NCBI GenBank assembly: GCA_002362575.1
Contig: DEUM01000048.1
Span: 1 to 49,904, forward strand
Reading direction: 5' to 3'
Length of the DNA: 49,904 nucleotides
DNA from: Lachnoclostridium sp. UBA3262
GTDB lineage: Bacteria > Bacillota > Clostridia > Lachnospirales > Lachnospiraceae
The notes below the pieces were generated by a model. That model saw only the letters and a list, made by a program, of their open reading frames with translations. It had not been told where the DNA came from and made no database searches. Both the position numbers and the translations under genes were made by a program. Shown in pieces: positions 9,238 through 16,058 of this stretch. The number at the start of each line of letters is the position of its first letter. The stretch's first letter is position 1.

Positions 9238-10074
9238 ATGATGATGAGAAAAAAGAATTTACTGCTTGGCTGCTTTTTTATTGCTCTTTTTTTTAGTGTT
9301 TCTGTTTTGTCCCGCTTTCTGGTTCTGACGGTCAGGGTGAGGAATGAGCCTGTACTGTCAGATAATATAGAAGACTTTCGAAAATTTGATGTGGCAGCGG
9401 AGCAGCTTGAGCATATGGGGGAGTGGTCAGATAGTAAGTATAGGAGACTGGCGGCCAGTTTTCTATATAATGGGGGAAGGCTTGGTAAGGAGGACGTGCT
9501 GTGTCGTTCTTTTTCGTGGTACAACCGGATGCTGCCGGATTCGGTGGGGAAGGACTACCAGAAGGCGTTTCAGTCGTTGCTGGCTGACGGTGTGTATTTT
9601 CCTGTCGGGGAGGACTTCGACGAGGGTGCTTCGGTCAGCTTTTCGGATTCATGGGGCGGGAGGAGAAATTACGGCGGTGACAGACGGCATGAGGGGACGG
9701 ATATTATGCCAACGAAAAAAGAGCGGGCATATTTTACTGTTGTCAGCGTCAGCGACGGTGTGGTAGAGAAGAAGGGCTGGCTGAATCTCGGCGGCTACCG
9801 CCTTGGCATACGCGCAGAGCATGGGGCGTATTATTATTACGCCCATCTGGACCATTACGCGGACGGTATCGAGGAGGGAAGCAGGGTGGAGGCAGGCGAG
9901 CTGATTGGCTATATGGGGGACTCCGGCTACGGGGAGGAGGGAACGGTCGGGAAATTTGACGTTCATCTGCATTTTGGCATTTACCTGCAAATAAAGGGAA
10001 GAGAGGTCAGTGTAAATCCCTATCAGATTTTGCGGTATTTAGAGAGTAATAAAGTAGGGTTCACACGAAAGTAA
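9238..10074 (+). CDS. M23-family metallopeptidase (LytM-like), membrane-anchored
   Basis: Likely peptidoglycan endopeptidase outside the membrane, about 279 aa. A signal-anchor follows the start (basic MMMRKKN, then a hydrophobic stretch to about residue 32). The C-terminal LytM domain has zinc-ligand motifs HEGTD (H..xD) and HLHFG (HxH), plus YAHLDHY and the glycine-rich strand GELIGYMGDSG typical of M23. Three consecutive ATG codons (9238, 9241, 9244) are possible starts. The only Shine-Dalgarno candidate is AGGGGGA, the 3' arm of the murI terminator, 7 bases upstream of 9238. No independent promoter is obvious, so expression may depend on readthrough. The middle region (about 33-130) has no recognised domain. 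It probably acts in wall remodelling or sporulation; which one is not shown. Confidence 0.85.
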   Translation: MMMRKKNLLLGCFFIALFFSVSVLSRFLVLTVRVRNEPVLSDNIEDFRKFDVAAEQLEHMGEWSDSKYRRLAASFLYNGGRLGKEDVLCRSFSWYNRMLPDSVGKDYQKAFQSLLADGVYFPVGEDFDEGASVSFSDSWGGRRNYGGDRRHEGTDIMPTKKERAYFTVVSVSDGVVEKKGWLNLGGYRLGIRAEHGAYYYYAHLDHYADGIEEGSRVEAGELIGYMGDSGYGEEGTVGKFDVHLHFGIYLQIKGREVSVNPYQILRYLESNKVGFTRK

Positions 10075-10115
10075 ATTTGTGTTACACTTATAAGGTACTT
10101 GAAAGGAGAAAGGGA

Positions 10116-10673
10116 ATGAAGATTGATAAATGTGAGCTTGGATATATAGCGAAAAAGAAGAAAATTAGTTTTCTCTGGCTGATGGTATCGGTCTTAATTG
10201 GAGTAGCCATTTTTCTAATCGGTTATTTCTGGACACATACAAGGGCAAATATTTTTACTGTAGTCGCAGTTCTTATGGTACTGCCTGCGGCGAAGCATAT
10301 CGTGTCCCTGATTATATTATTTTCAAAAAAAGGAGTTTCGAAGGAACGTTTTGACAAGATAAAGGAGGCGTCCGGGAACGCAATTTTGCTGACGGAATAT
10401 GTATTTACCTCAACGGAGAAAATAATGAATCTTGACTTTGTCCTGATAAAAAATGGTAATGTACTGGCGGTGAAAGCTCCGGCTAAACAGGATGTGGAGT
10501 ATATGAAAAAATATTTAGAGGACAGCGTGCATAAGGCGGCTCCGTCCTTTCATGTAAAGGTTTTCGATACGGACGAGCAGTTATTAAAGCAGTTAAGTAA
10601 GCTGGCGCAGGCAGAGGCAGAGCCGGCAAAGGAGGAGAAGGTGGTAGAGTGCCTTCGTTCTCTGGCGGTTTGA
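10116..10673 (+). CDS. Hypothetical protein with two N-terminal membrane helices
   Basis: I do not recognise the family. The product is 185 aa, with a charged N-terminus (KIDKCELGYIAKKKK), two adjacent hydrophobic segments (about 20-42 and 48-72) and a soluble C-terminal domain of about 110 residues. The latter reads like a small alpha/beta fold, with ILLTEYVFTSTEKIMNLDFV and VKVFDTDEQLLKQLSKL. ATG 10116 is preceded by AAAGGAGA with a 7-base gap; an in-frame upstream TTG or ATG is not supported by a ribosome site. The gene sits between the M23 peptidase and an RluA-family synthase and is probably co-expressed with the latter. A membrane-tethered accessory role can only be guessed. Confidence 0.75.
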   Translation: MKIDKCELGYIAKKKKISFLWLMVSVLIGVAIFLIGYFWTHTRANIFTVVAVLMVLPAAKHIVSLIILFSKKGVSKERFDKIKEASGNAILLTEYVFTSTEKIMNLDFVLIKNGNVLAVKAPAKQDVEYMKKYLEDSVHKAAPSFHVKVFDTDEQLLKQLSKLAQAEAEPAKEEKVVECLRSLAV

Positions 10674-10709
10674 CACCGTTAGGCAAACGCACCGGAATGG
10701 GAGAGTATT

Positions 10710-11660
10710 GTGAAAGAAGTTCAGATAGAAAAGAATGAGAGCGGACAGCGCTTTGATAAATTTTTACAGAAATATTTGAAGGAAGCAACAAAGGGCTTTA
10801 TTTATAAAATGCTTCGTAAGAAAAATATCCGCTTGAATGGGAATAAAGCTGCGGGAAACGAACTGCTCCGGCAGGGAGATATCGTGACGATTTACTTTTC
10901 GGAGGAAACGCTGTCGAAATTCCGTGGAGAAGCGGATGACAAGTATTATCCCGTGACAGAGCTGGATATTGTTTATGAAGATTCAGAAATCGCGCTTATC
11001 AATAAAAAAGTCGGTATGCTCTCGCAGAAAGCAAGACCGGAAGATGTCAGTCTGGCAGAATATTTTCCCGGCTATCTGCAGGAAAAGGGCGAGTGGCAGC
11101 CGGGCGGTGCATTTACGCCGGGCATTTGCAATCGGCTGGATAGAAACACAAGCGGTTTGGTAATTGGCGGGAAAAGTCTGGCAGGGCTTCAGAAAATGTC
11201 AGAGCTATTGAGAGAGCGTACGATGGACAAGTATTATGTAACCATTGTCGAGGGAGTCATGCGAAAACCTTCTTTTCTAAAAGGTTATCTGGCAAAGGAT
11301 GAAGTGGATAATAAGGTAACCATTTTTGAGGAGGATGGAAAAGGGCGTTCGTATATTGAGACAGGATATGAACCGCTCTGCAATAATGGAGAATACACCT
11401 ATCTGCGGGTTCATCTAATAACAGGGAAGACGCATCAGATTCGGGGACATTTAAGCAGTATCGGACATCCGGTTCTGGGAGATATTAAGTATGGAGGACA
11501 CTCCTATCATGGACTGCGCAGCTATCTTTTGCATGCTTCAGAGATTGTTTTTCCAAAATTGGAAGAACCTTTTACATCAATCAGTGAAAAAAAATTTGTG
11601 GCTTTGCCGCCGCAGAAATTTTTAAATATAAAAGAAAAATTGTTTGGAGATAAGGAGTGA
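10710..11660 (+). CDS. RluA-family pseudouridine synthase (RluC/RluD-like)
   Basis: Isomerises uridine to pseudouridine in RNA, probably 23S rRNA. It has 316 aa. An N-terminal S4 RNA-binding domain (about 5-65; QRFDKFLQKYLKEA, IRLNGNKA) is followed by the catalytic domain with NRLDRNTSGLVIGGKS, where the Asp of RLDR is the nucleophile in this family. Later motifs are DKYYVTIVEG and TGKTHQIRGHLSSIGHPVLGD. The start is GTG 10710 after GGGAGA. The exact target position cannot be told from sequence; the presence of the S4 domain favours RluC/RluD over RluA. It ends 5 bp before the DJ-1/PfpI start. Confidence 0.94.
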   Translation: MKEVQIEKNESGQRFDKFLQKYLKEATKGFIYKMLRKKNIRLNGNKAAGNELLRQGDIVTIYFSEETLSKFRGEADDKYYPVTELDIVYEDSEIALINKKVGMLSQKARPEDVSLAEYFPGYLQEKGEWQPGGAFTPGICNRLDRNTSGLVIGGKSLAGLQKMSELLRERTMDKYYVTIVEGVMRKPSFLKGYLAKDEVDNKVTIFEEDGKGRSYIETGYEPLCNNGEYTYLRVHLITGKTHQIRGHLSSIGHPVLGDIKYGGHSYHGLRSYLLHASEIVFPKLEEPFTSISEKKFVALPPQKFLNIKEKLFGDKE

Positions 11661-11665
11661 CAGGT

Positions 11666-12229
11666 ATGAAACGAGCAATTATGTTGTTTGCAGAGGGCTT
11701 TGAAACGGTTGAGGCGTTGATGGTGGTCGATATTCTTCGCCGTGGTGATGTGGAGGTCACGATGGCGTCCATTACGGAGGATGAAATGATTTCGAGTTCG
11801 CATGGAGTCCGGATTGAAATGGACGCCGTACTTGGCGAGGTGGATTTATCGGAGTATGACGCCATTATTTTGCCGGGCGGTATGCCGGGTACGCTTCATC
11901 TTGGCGAGAGCGAGGCGGTAAAGAAGGCGCTTCATGTGATGAATGATGCCGGAAAAATTGTGTCGGCAATCTGTGCAGCACCGGGAGTTCTCGGAAAACA
12001 TGGTTTTTTAGAGGGCAAGAAGGCATGCAGCTATCCAAGTCATGAGGAAAATCTTACTGGTGCAACGGTGCTTCGGGACGCAGTTGTCGTGGATGGCAAT
12101 ATTGTGACCAGCCGTGGTCTGGGTACGGCGATGGAATTTGCTTTTACTCTTTTGGAGATACTGGAAGGGAAGGAAAAAGAGGAGCAGATAAAGGAAGCCA
12201 TCGTATATCAGGAATTGGCAAAGAAATGA
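11666..12229 (+). CDS. DJ-1/PfpI-family protein (YajL/ThiJ-like)
   Basis: Small class-I glutamine-amidotransferase-like protein, 187 aa, typical for DJ-1/YajL. Visible motifs are the N-terminal strand RAIMLFAEGFETVEA with the conserved Glu, DAIILPGGMPGT, and the nucleophile elbow AICAAPGVLG with the reactive Cys; NIVTSRGLGTAMEF follows near the C-terminus. Family members act as glyoxalase/deglycase-like or redox-sensing proteins, and the function here is not assigned. ATG 11666 is 8 bases after AAGGAG (11652-11657), which itself overlaps the end of the pseudouridine synthase gene, so the two are co-translated. Confidence 0.92.
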   Translation: MKRAIMLFAEGFETVEALMVVDILRRGDVEVTMASITEDEMISSSHGVRIEMDAVLGEVDLSEYDAIILPGGMPGTLHLGESEAVKKALHVMNDAGKIVSAICAAPGVLGKHGFLEGKKACSYPSHEENLTGATVLRDAVVVDGNIVTSRGLGTAMEFAFTLLEILEGKEKEEQIKEAIVYQELAKK

Positions 12230-12260
12230 TTTTAAAGTAAAGTTTCGGAGTGGAGGATAT

Positions 12261-12791
12261 ATGGCAACATGGAATTCCAGAGGCTTGCGGGGTTCTTTTC
12301 TGGAAGAATTGATAAATTTAACAAATGAAAAATACCGCTCGCAGAAGCTGGCGCTGATTCAGAAGGTACCGACGCCAATTAAACCAATCAATATTGATAA
12401 GAGCACCAGACACATCACGCTGGCGTATTTTGAACAAAAAAGTACCGTTGATTATATCGGGGTGGTACAGGGAATCCCGGTATGCTTTGATGCGAAGGAG
12501 TGTGCGACAGGGAATTTTCCTTTAGCAAATGTACATGAACATCAGATTGCTTTTATGTCTGAGTTTGAGGAGCAGGACGGTGTAGCTTTTTTGTTAATTT
12601 ATTATAAAAGTAAAGATTGTTTTATGTATCTACCTTTTTCCAGATTAAAAAAATTTTGGGACAGAATGGAAAATGGCGGACCAAAACATTTTAAATTTGA
12701 AGAATTAGATCCATCATATGAGATTTCGACGTATTCTGGGACTTTTGTACATTATCTTGAGCAGGTGCAGATGGACTTGGAACGCAGATAA
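12261..12791 (+). CDS. recU: Holliday junction resolvase RecU
   Basis: Cleaves Holliday junctions in recombinational repair and chromosome segregation. It has 176 aa, slightly shorter than the B. subtilis protein because the N-terminal extension is missing. The conserved N-terminal NSRGLRGSFLEE is followed by VDYIGVVQG, and the catalytic CFDAKE matches the D-x-K nuclease motif of this family; later come HEHQIAFM and AFLLIYYKS. In many Firmicutes recU pairs with a penicillin-binding protein gene; here it follows a DJ-1 protein instead. A GGAGG ribosome site precedes ATG 12261. Confidence 0.93.
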   Translation: MATWNSRGLRGSFLEELINLTNEKYRSQKLALIQKVPTPIKPINIDKSTRHITLAYFEQKSTVDYIGVVQGIPVCFDAKECATGNFPLANVHEHQIAFMSEFEEQDGVAFLLIYYKSKDCFMYLPFSRLKKFWDRMENGGPKHFKFEELDPSYEISTYSGTFVHYLEQVQMDLERR

Positions 12792-12873
12792 TTTCAATGC
12801 CATAACTTACCAAAATAAAATAGACCTTTGTGGTTACAATAGTATCAAGATAAACGAATGAAAAAGGTGACAG

Positions 12874-12937
12874 CGTTTCGAAACGACGAACCGGCACGGG
12901 GAAGCGATAGAGGAATGTGAGTTGCCTGCACATTCCT
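12874..12937 (+). promoter_or_regulatory. Palindrome and hairpin between recU and the spore protein gene
   Basis: CGTTTCGAAACG (12874-12885) is a perfect 12-bp palindrome. A 9-bp perfect stem follows: AGGAATGTG (12911-12919) with CACATTCCT (12929-12937), loop 9, then TTATCTTTG. The hairpin could be a weak terminator after recU or the 5' leader of the spore protein mRNA. A sigma-G type promoter is expected for that gene, but I could not place one confidently. Confidence 0.4.
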
Positions 12938-12980
12938 TTATCTTTGACTATAAATTAAGAAACTACGGAGGTGAAAAACT

Positions 12981-13181
12981 ATGGCAAGCAATAGCGGTTC
13001 TAGAATGGAAGTACCACAGGCAAAAGATGCTATGAACAGATTCAAGATGGAGGTTGCTAGCGAGATCGGTGTAAATCTTAAGGATGGTTACAATGGTGAC
13101 CTGACATCTCGTGAGGCTGGTTCTATCGGTGGCGAGATGGTACGCCAGATGATCAAGAAGCAGGAAGAAAGCATGAAATAA
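12981..13181 (+). CDS. Alpha/beta-type small acid-soluble spore protein
   Basis: DNA-binding protein that coats and protects spore DNA and is degraded at germination. It has 66 aa. The family signatures are clear: FKMEVASEIGVNL, with the E-I-A/G germination-protease cleavage region near VASEIGV, then YNGDLTSREAGSIGGEMVRQM. The ribosome site GGAGGTG (12967-12973) is strong, fitting a very abundant product. A strong 23-bp hairpin follows immediately. Expression should be forespore-specific through sigma-G, as known for the family; the promoter is not identified here. It marks the organism as a spore former, at least genetically. Confidence 0.95.
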   Translation: MASNSGSRMEVPQAKDAMNRFKMEVASEIGVNLKDGYNGDLTSREAGSIGGEMVRQMIKKQEESMK

Positions 13182-13203
13182 TCGCGACCGTATTAAGCGG
13201 TGC

Positions 13204-13264
13204 AAAAATAGTAGAAAGCAGCCAGTGCGAGTTTACTCGTAACTGGCTGCTTTCTACTATTTTT
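13204..13264. terminator. Perfect 23-bp hairpin, bidirectional terminator
   Basis: A 23-bp perfect inverted repeat (arms 13204-13226 and 13242-13264) has a 15-nt loop that contains GAG-TTTA-CTC. The arms begin with AAAAATAG and end with CTATTTTT, so it can terminate transcription on either strand. It follows the spore protein gene by 22 bp. The right arm and loop are part of the tandem repeat described separately. Confidence 0.85.
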
Positions 13265-13315
13265 ATAGCGCGCGAGCGCGCGTGCGGGCTGACGAAGTCA
13301 GACCGAGAGCACCGC
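13228..13315 (+). repeat. Intergenic repeat unit, copy 1
   Basis: An 88-bp unit holds the loop and right arm of the terminator hairpin, the near-palindrome CGCGCGAGCGCGCG, the mini-hairpin CTGACGAAGTCAG (13289-13301) and the end GCACCGC. It recurs at 13341-13426 with about nine in ten bases matching and a 2-bp indel. GCACCGCTTA (13309-13318) is also the exact inverse of TAAGCGGTGC (13194-13203), so copy 1 lies inside a 125-bp element with inverted ends. Confidence 0.8.
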
Positions 13316-13340
13316 TTAAAGCGGACGGAGGAGGCTGTTA

Positions 13341-13426
13341 CGAGTTTACTTGTAACTGGCTGCTTTCTACTATTTTTATAGCGCGCAAGCGCGCGTACGG
13401 ACTGACGAAGTCAGGCCGGGCACCGC
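13341..13426 (+). repeat. Intergenic repeat unit, copy 2
   Basis: Second copy of the 13228-13315 unit, offset by 113 bp at its left end and 111 bp at its right end. Differences include CGCGCAAGCGCGCG for CGCGCGAGCGCGCG and ACTGACGAAGTCAGGCC for GCTGACGAAGTCAGACC. The left arm of the big hairpin was not duplicated, so this copy lacks the long stem. No protein in the area has any support, and the compensating pattern suggests structured DNA or RNA. Confidence 0.8.
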
Positions 13427-13444
13427 GAAAGGGAAGAAAAGTAT

Positions 13445-13473
13445 TTGCAATCGAATACAAGATGTGATACTAT
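13445..13473 (+). promoter_or_regulatory. Promoter of the type I toxin mRNA
   Basis: TTGCAA (13445-13450) and TACTAT (13468-13473) are separated by 17 bp, with the TG of an extended -10 at 13465-13466. The predicted mRNA starts near 13480, giving a leader of about 124 nt before the toxin start. Confidence 0.7.
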
Positions 13474-13480
13474 TTATTCT

Positions 13481-13779
13481 GAAGCTACCATTGATGGTAG
13501 GCGGTTAGCCCTCTCAGGAGGGACTGCAACCCTCCAATTACAATGTATTTCTGATACATATGGACCCCCCTGTGTGGGAATCTGGGAAAGGAGGGCTGAG
13601 CAGATGTTGACAATGGAAGGATTGATTTCAGTGATTGGCTTATGTCTGACCTGTTTTGGTCTTGGATACGCCATTGGAAATAAAGACGATGACCAGAAAC
13701 AAAAATAGCCGCCCCCAGTCCACAAAACTAAGGCGACTATTTGTCTAAATTTTGGGGCTAACCGTCTATCGGTAGCTTC
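13481..13779 (+). repeat. Long-range inverted repeat flanking the toxin gene
   Basis: The mRNA leader from GAAGCTACC (13481) to GGTTAGCCC (ending 13511) is the inverse of GGGCTAACCG...GGTAGCTTC (13755-13779), with a few mismatches and a 6-base bulge. A toxin transcript reaching past 13780 could fold 5' end onto 3' end. That is a feature of several type I toxin mRNAs (hok, aapA1), where the fold keeps the primary transcript untranslated. Confidence 0.7.
13604..13708 (+). CDS. Putative holin-like type I toxin (34 aa)
   Basis: Small hydrophobic peptide of 34 residues: a short acidic N-terminus (MLTMEG), one membrane helix of about 20 residues (LISVIGLCLTCFGLGYAIG) and a charged tail (NKDDDQKQK). 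This matches the TxpA/holin-like toxin class that depolarises the membrane. A strong ribosome site AAAGGAGGG (13587-13595) lies 8 bases from ATG 13604; a longer in-frame extension upstream has no ribosome site. Leader segments such as GCCCTC (13508-13513) and CCCTCC (13530-13535) can pair with the ribosome site, so translation may be occluded. An antisense RNA gene converges on it. Toxicity is inferred from the family-like shape, not shown. Confidence 0.78.
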   Translation: MLTMEGLISVIGLCLTCFGLGYAIGNKDDDQKQK

Positions 13780-13823
13780 GCTAAAAGATGCCTGTGCTGT
13801 GTGATAACAGGTGTCTTTCTTTT
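13700..13823 (-). ncRNA. Antisense RNA (antitoxin) of the type I module
   Basis: Predicted RNA of about 124 nt on the minus strand, starting near 13823 and reading toward the toxin gene. It begins with a hairpin (13780-13826 in DNA), carries a GAAGCTACC...GGTTAGCCC segment, and ends in a stem AAATAGTCGCC/GGCGGCTATTT followed by five T on the minus strand at about 13701-13705. It is fully complementary to the 3' part of the toxin mRNA, including the bases just past the toxin stop. The arrangement matches convergent toxin/antitoxin pairs such as txpA/ratA, with a largely shared bidirectional terminator. Confidence 0.65.
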
Positions 13824-13829
13824 AGCTAT

Positions 13830-13858
13830 AATATAGCATATTACTAAAGTTGTTTCAA
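13830..13858 (-). promoter_or_regulatory. Promoter of the antisense RNA
   Basis: On the minus strand TTGAAA (13858-13853) and TATATT (13835-13830) are spaced by exactly 17 bp, with TGC directly before the -10 box (extended -10). This is closer to consensus than the toxin promoter, as expected for an antitoxin RNA made in excess. Confidence 0.7.
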
Positions 13859-13916
13859 TATTTTTTATGGAAATGATAAAATTTTTTATGATCTATTAAG
13901 TCTGGCACTTTGCATA

Positions 13917-13945
13917 TTGTACTCCCTGTCTGCAAATGCTATAAT
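13917..13945 (+). promoter_or_regulatory. Promoter of the APH-family kinase gene
   Basis: TTGTAC (13917-13922), 17-bp spacer, TATAAT (13940-13945) with extended -10 TGC. It lies 35 bp before the start codon of the kinase gene. Confidence 0.65.
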
Positions 13946-13979
13946 TTCAACAGGATAGGATATATGAGAGGAGAAATCC

Positions 13980-14963
13980 ATGAACTCAGAACTTTTTGAA
14001 AAAATATGCAGAAAGTTGAAACTAGGGGAACTCAAATATCAGCCGGAGTCGCTAAAGGGCGGCTTGACGCACAAAATGTATTCCCTATTTACGAAAGAGG
14101 GGAAATATGCCGTTAAGCTCTTGAATCCCTATATTATGAAAAGGGATACAGCAATGGGAAATTACCGGACGGCGGAGGAACTTGAGTTAAAGCTGGAGCA
14201 GCATGGGATTCCAATTGTTCCTGCACTGGTTTTTAATGGGAAAAAGATGCAGGAAATAGACGGACAGTATTTCTATCTCTTTGACTGGTACGAGGGAAAA
14301 CGACTAAAAAATGAGGAAATAACGGTGGCACATTGCCGGACGATAGGAAAGTATCTTGCGGCAATACACAGCATCGAAAGACAGGAAGCAGAGTGTGAGC
14401 GTGATGAAATCCACATTGACTGGGATTTTTATATTGATAAAATGAAATCTCAGAATAAAGAACTTCATGCTCTTTTGTTACATAATCGACAGCTTTTTTA
14501 TGAAAGTCAGGAGAAGGGAAATCTCGCGATTAAAAAAATTCCGGCTGTCCAGTCGATTTGTCACAATGATATGGATAGCAAAAATGTGCTGTGGAAGGGA
14601 GAGGATTGTCGGATTATTGATTTAGAAAGCCTTTCTTTTTTCAGTCCCTTTATCGAGTTATATGAGGTAGCGTTGTGCTGGTCGGGCTACGAGATATGTA
14701 ATATAAATTATGATTTCATGAGAGAACTGATTCATTCCTATGCAGAGTCCGGCGGAGAACTTCCGACCGATTGGGAAACGATTTATTATAGTAACTATGG
14801 CAGGCTGGAATGGCTGGAATACAATATAAAACGTGTCTTAGGGATTGATTGCGCAGAGGATGAGCGGGAACTTGGCGTATCGGAAGTGAGAGAGACAACG
14901 GCGCATGTTATTTACTATGATAAAGAACGAGAGAAAATTTTGAACTGCCTGAATTCGATATAA
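13980..14963 (+). CDS. Phosphotransferase of the APH/choline-kinase fold
   Basis: Small-molecule kinase-like protein, 327 aa. N-terminal lobe: LKGGLTHKMYSLFTKEGKYAVKLLN, with the ATP-binding Lys in AVKLLN. The catalytic loop is SICHNDMDSKNVLW (the HxDxxxxN Brenner motif, present here as HND..SKN), and the Mg-binding Asp is in CRIIDLESLSF. These match the APH (PF01636) family, which includes aminoglycoside, choline and homoserine kinases and spore-coat CotS. The substrate cannot be assigned. It has its own promoter and AGGAG site 6 bases from ATG 13980. A bidirectional terminator separates it from the convergent secreted protein gene. Nothing marks it as an acquired resistance gene. Confidence 0.87.
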   Translation: MNSELFEKICRKLKLGELKYQPESLKGGLTHKMYSLFTKEGKYAVKLLNPYIMKRDTAMGNYRTAEELELKLEQHGIPIVPALVFNGKKMQEIDGQYFYLFDWYEGKRLKNEEITVAHCRTIGKYLAAIHSIERQEAECERDEIHIDWDFYIDKMKSQNKELHALLLHNRQLFYESQEKGNLAIKKIPAVQSICHNDMDSKNVLWKGEDCRIIDLESLSFFSPFIELYEVALCWSGYEICNINYDFMRELIHSYAESGGELPTDWETIYYSNYGRLEWLEYNIKRVLGIDCAEDERELGVSEVRETTAHVIYYDKEREKILNCLNSI

Positions 14964-14995
14964 AAATGGCTGACGGAGAATCCGTCCGAAAGATA

Positions 14996-15028
14996 AAAAA
15001 GGCTCGCGCTTTTTAGCGGAGCCTTTTT
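14996..15028. terminator. Bidirectional terminator between convergent genes
   Basis: Stem AAAAAGGCTC (14996-15005) with GAGCCTTTTT (15019-15028), extended by CGC/GCG inside. T runs lie on both strands, serving the kinase gene and the minus-strand BIG2 protein gene. A second small stem, CCTGAC-ACC-GTCAGG (15034-15048), abuts the stop of the minus-strand gene. Confidence 0.88.
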
Positions 15029-15048
15029 CTTGACCTGACACCGTCAGG

Positions 15049-15852
15049 TTAGTACCGTGTATACACAGTAAATCCTTCCGATGTGAGCGAGGACGAGGTT
15101 ATTTTTCTATCCCAGTGAACGGAGGAGTTGAAATTTCCTTCTACAACTGTAATATAGTTATTTTGCTTGGTTAGCACGATGACAGAGTGGTAGTTTCCGA
15201 TTCGGATATTGTCACCAGTTCGAATTTTATCAAACGATTTGTGCGTGGTATAAGCTTTCTCCTTACCAAAGACAGTATCACTCAGCTTAGCGGCAAAACC
15301 ATAACAGCCGTACCCATTGCCAAAGCGTGGAGAATAGTAATAATAGCTGTTTGTCAGCGGCATCCCCTCAGGATATGTGCTGCGAAGGGAATTTAGGGTA
15401 GCGTAGGCACTCTGTTCTGTGACTGCTGCCCCTTGCGACGGTGTAGAAACAGGCTTGTCCGTCGGCTTTGATGGTACTTGAGGTTTTGACGGTATCTGAG
15501 GTTTTGATGTTGTTTTTTTAGGTTTTACTGTAACCTTACAATGGAAGGTCTTTGATTTTACTTTTGCGGTAATCGTTGCCGTGCCAACTTTTTTAGCCTT
15601 TACCTTACCCTTCTTTGATACCGTTGCAATCTTTTTTGAAGAAGATTTCCATGTTACCTTTTTCTTAGTTCCCTTGATTTTTAAGGTGTGGCTCTTACCT
15701 ACAGTCAAGGTCAGCTTCTTTTTGCTGATTTTAATTGAAGCAGCAGTAGCGTCTGACGCCGGAATCAAAGGAGCGGCGAGAGCGAGTGTAAGAACGCCTG
15801 TGATAAAGGTTCTTTTTATATTACGGAAAGTTTTCCTGTTTTTCAGATTCAT
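15049..15852 (-). CDS. Secreted BIG2-domain protein with C-terminal cysteine-peptidase-like domain
   Basis: Extracellular protein, 267 aa. Signal peptide: basic MNLKNRKTFRNIKR, hydrophobic core, and an Ala-rich end near TAASIKIS. It is followed by a bacterial Ig-like (BIG2) domain with KKLTLTVGKSHTLKI and IATVSKKGKVKAKKVGTA, then a Pro/Ser/Lys linker with repeated IPSKPQVPSKP. The C-terminal about 120 residues carry GYGCYGFAAKLSD and later NYHSVIVLTK and VVEGNFN. That is the Cys...His...Asn order of papain-like/CHAP-type domains. I infer a wall- or peptide-directed hydrolase. ATG at 15852 lies 8 bases from AAAGGA; an ATG at 15861 overlaps this site and was rejected. Confidence 0.82.
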   Translation of the reverse strand: MNLKNRKTFRNIKRTFITGVLTLALAAPLIPASDATAASIKISKKKLTLTVGKSHTLKIKGTKKKVTWKSSSKKIATVSKKGKVKAKKVGTATITAKVKSKTFHCKVTVKPKKTTSKPQIPSKPQVPSKPTDKPVSTPSQGAAVTEQSAYATLNSLRSTYPEGMPLTNSYYYYSPRFGNGYGCYGFAAKLSDTVFGKEKAYTTHKSFDKIRTGDNIRIGNYHSVIVLTKQNNYITVVEGNFNSSVHWDRKITSSSLTSEGFTVYTRY

Positions 15853-15886
15853 GTGAATCATCCTTTCTTTTTTGTAGTATAGGCAC

Positions 15887-15895
15887 AGTATAGCA
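15887..15895 (-). promoter_or_regulatory. Extended -10 element for the BIG2 protein gene
   Basis: Minus-strand TGCTATACT (TATACT at 15892-15887). No good -35 box stands 17 bp upstream, so recognition would rest on the extended -10. The region 15896-16050 is AT-rich with TTACA repeats and no visible gene. Confidence 0.4.
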
Positions 15896-16058
15896 TAAAA
15901 TATTACAAAAATGTTACAAAATTCGCAGTTACATAAAATTACTAAAATATTTTCCTTTATTACGGAAAAATGAGTAATTTTGGTAAAAAGAACACATCTT
16001 TATATAAAAGATTAAAAATAAAATTACAAATTATCATTTTTCTGCCACATTTTCATGC

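Noticed and set aside
12858..12920. 20-codon frame starting ATGAAAAAGGTG before the spore protein gene
   Set aside because: No ribosome site, overlaps a palindrome and a hairpin, no conserved feature visible.
13282..13603. Plus-strand frames across the repeat region and toxin leader
   Set aside because: They run through structured repeats and the untranslated leader and have no ribosome site; the toxin start at 13604 is better supported.
13980..14963. APH-fold kinase as an antibiotic-resistance gene
   Set aside because: The fold is shared by many metabolic and spore-coat kinases; nothing in sequence or context points to resistance.
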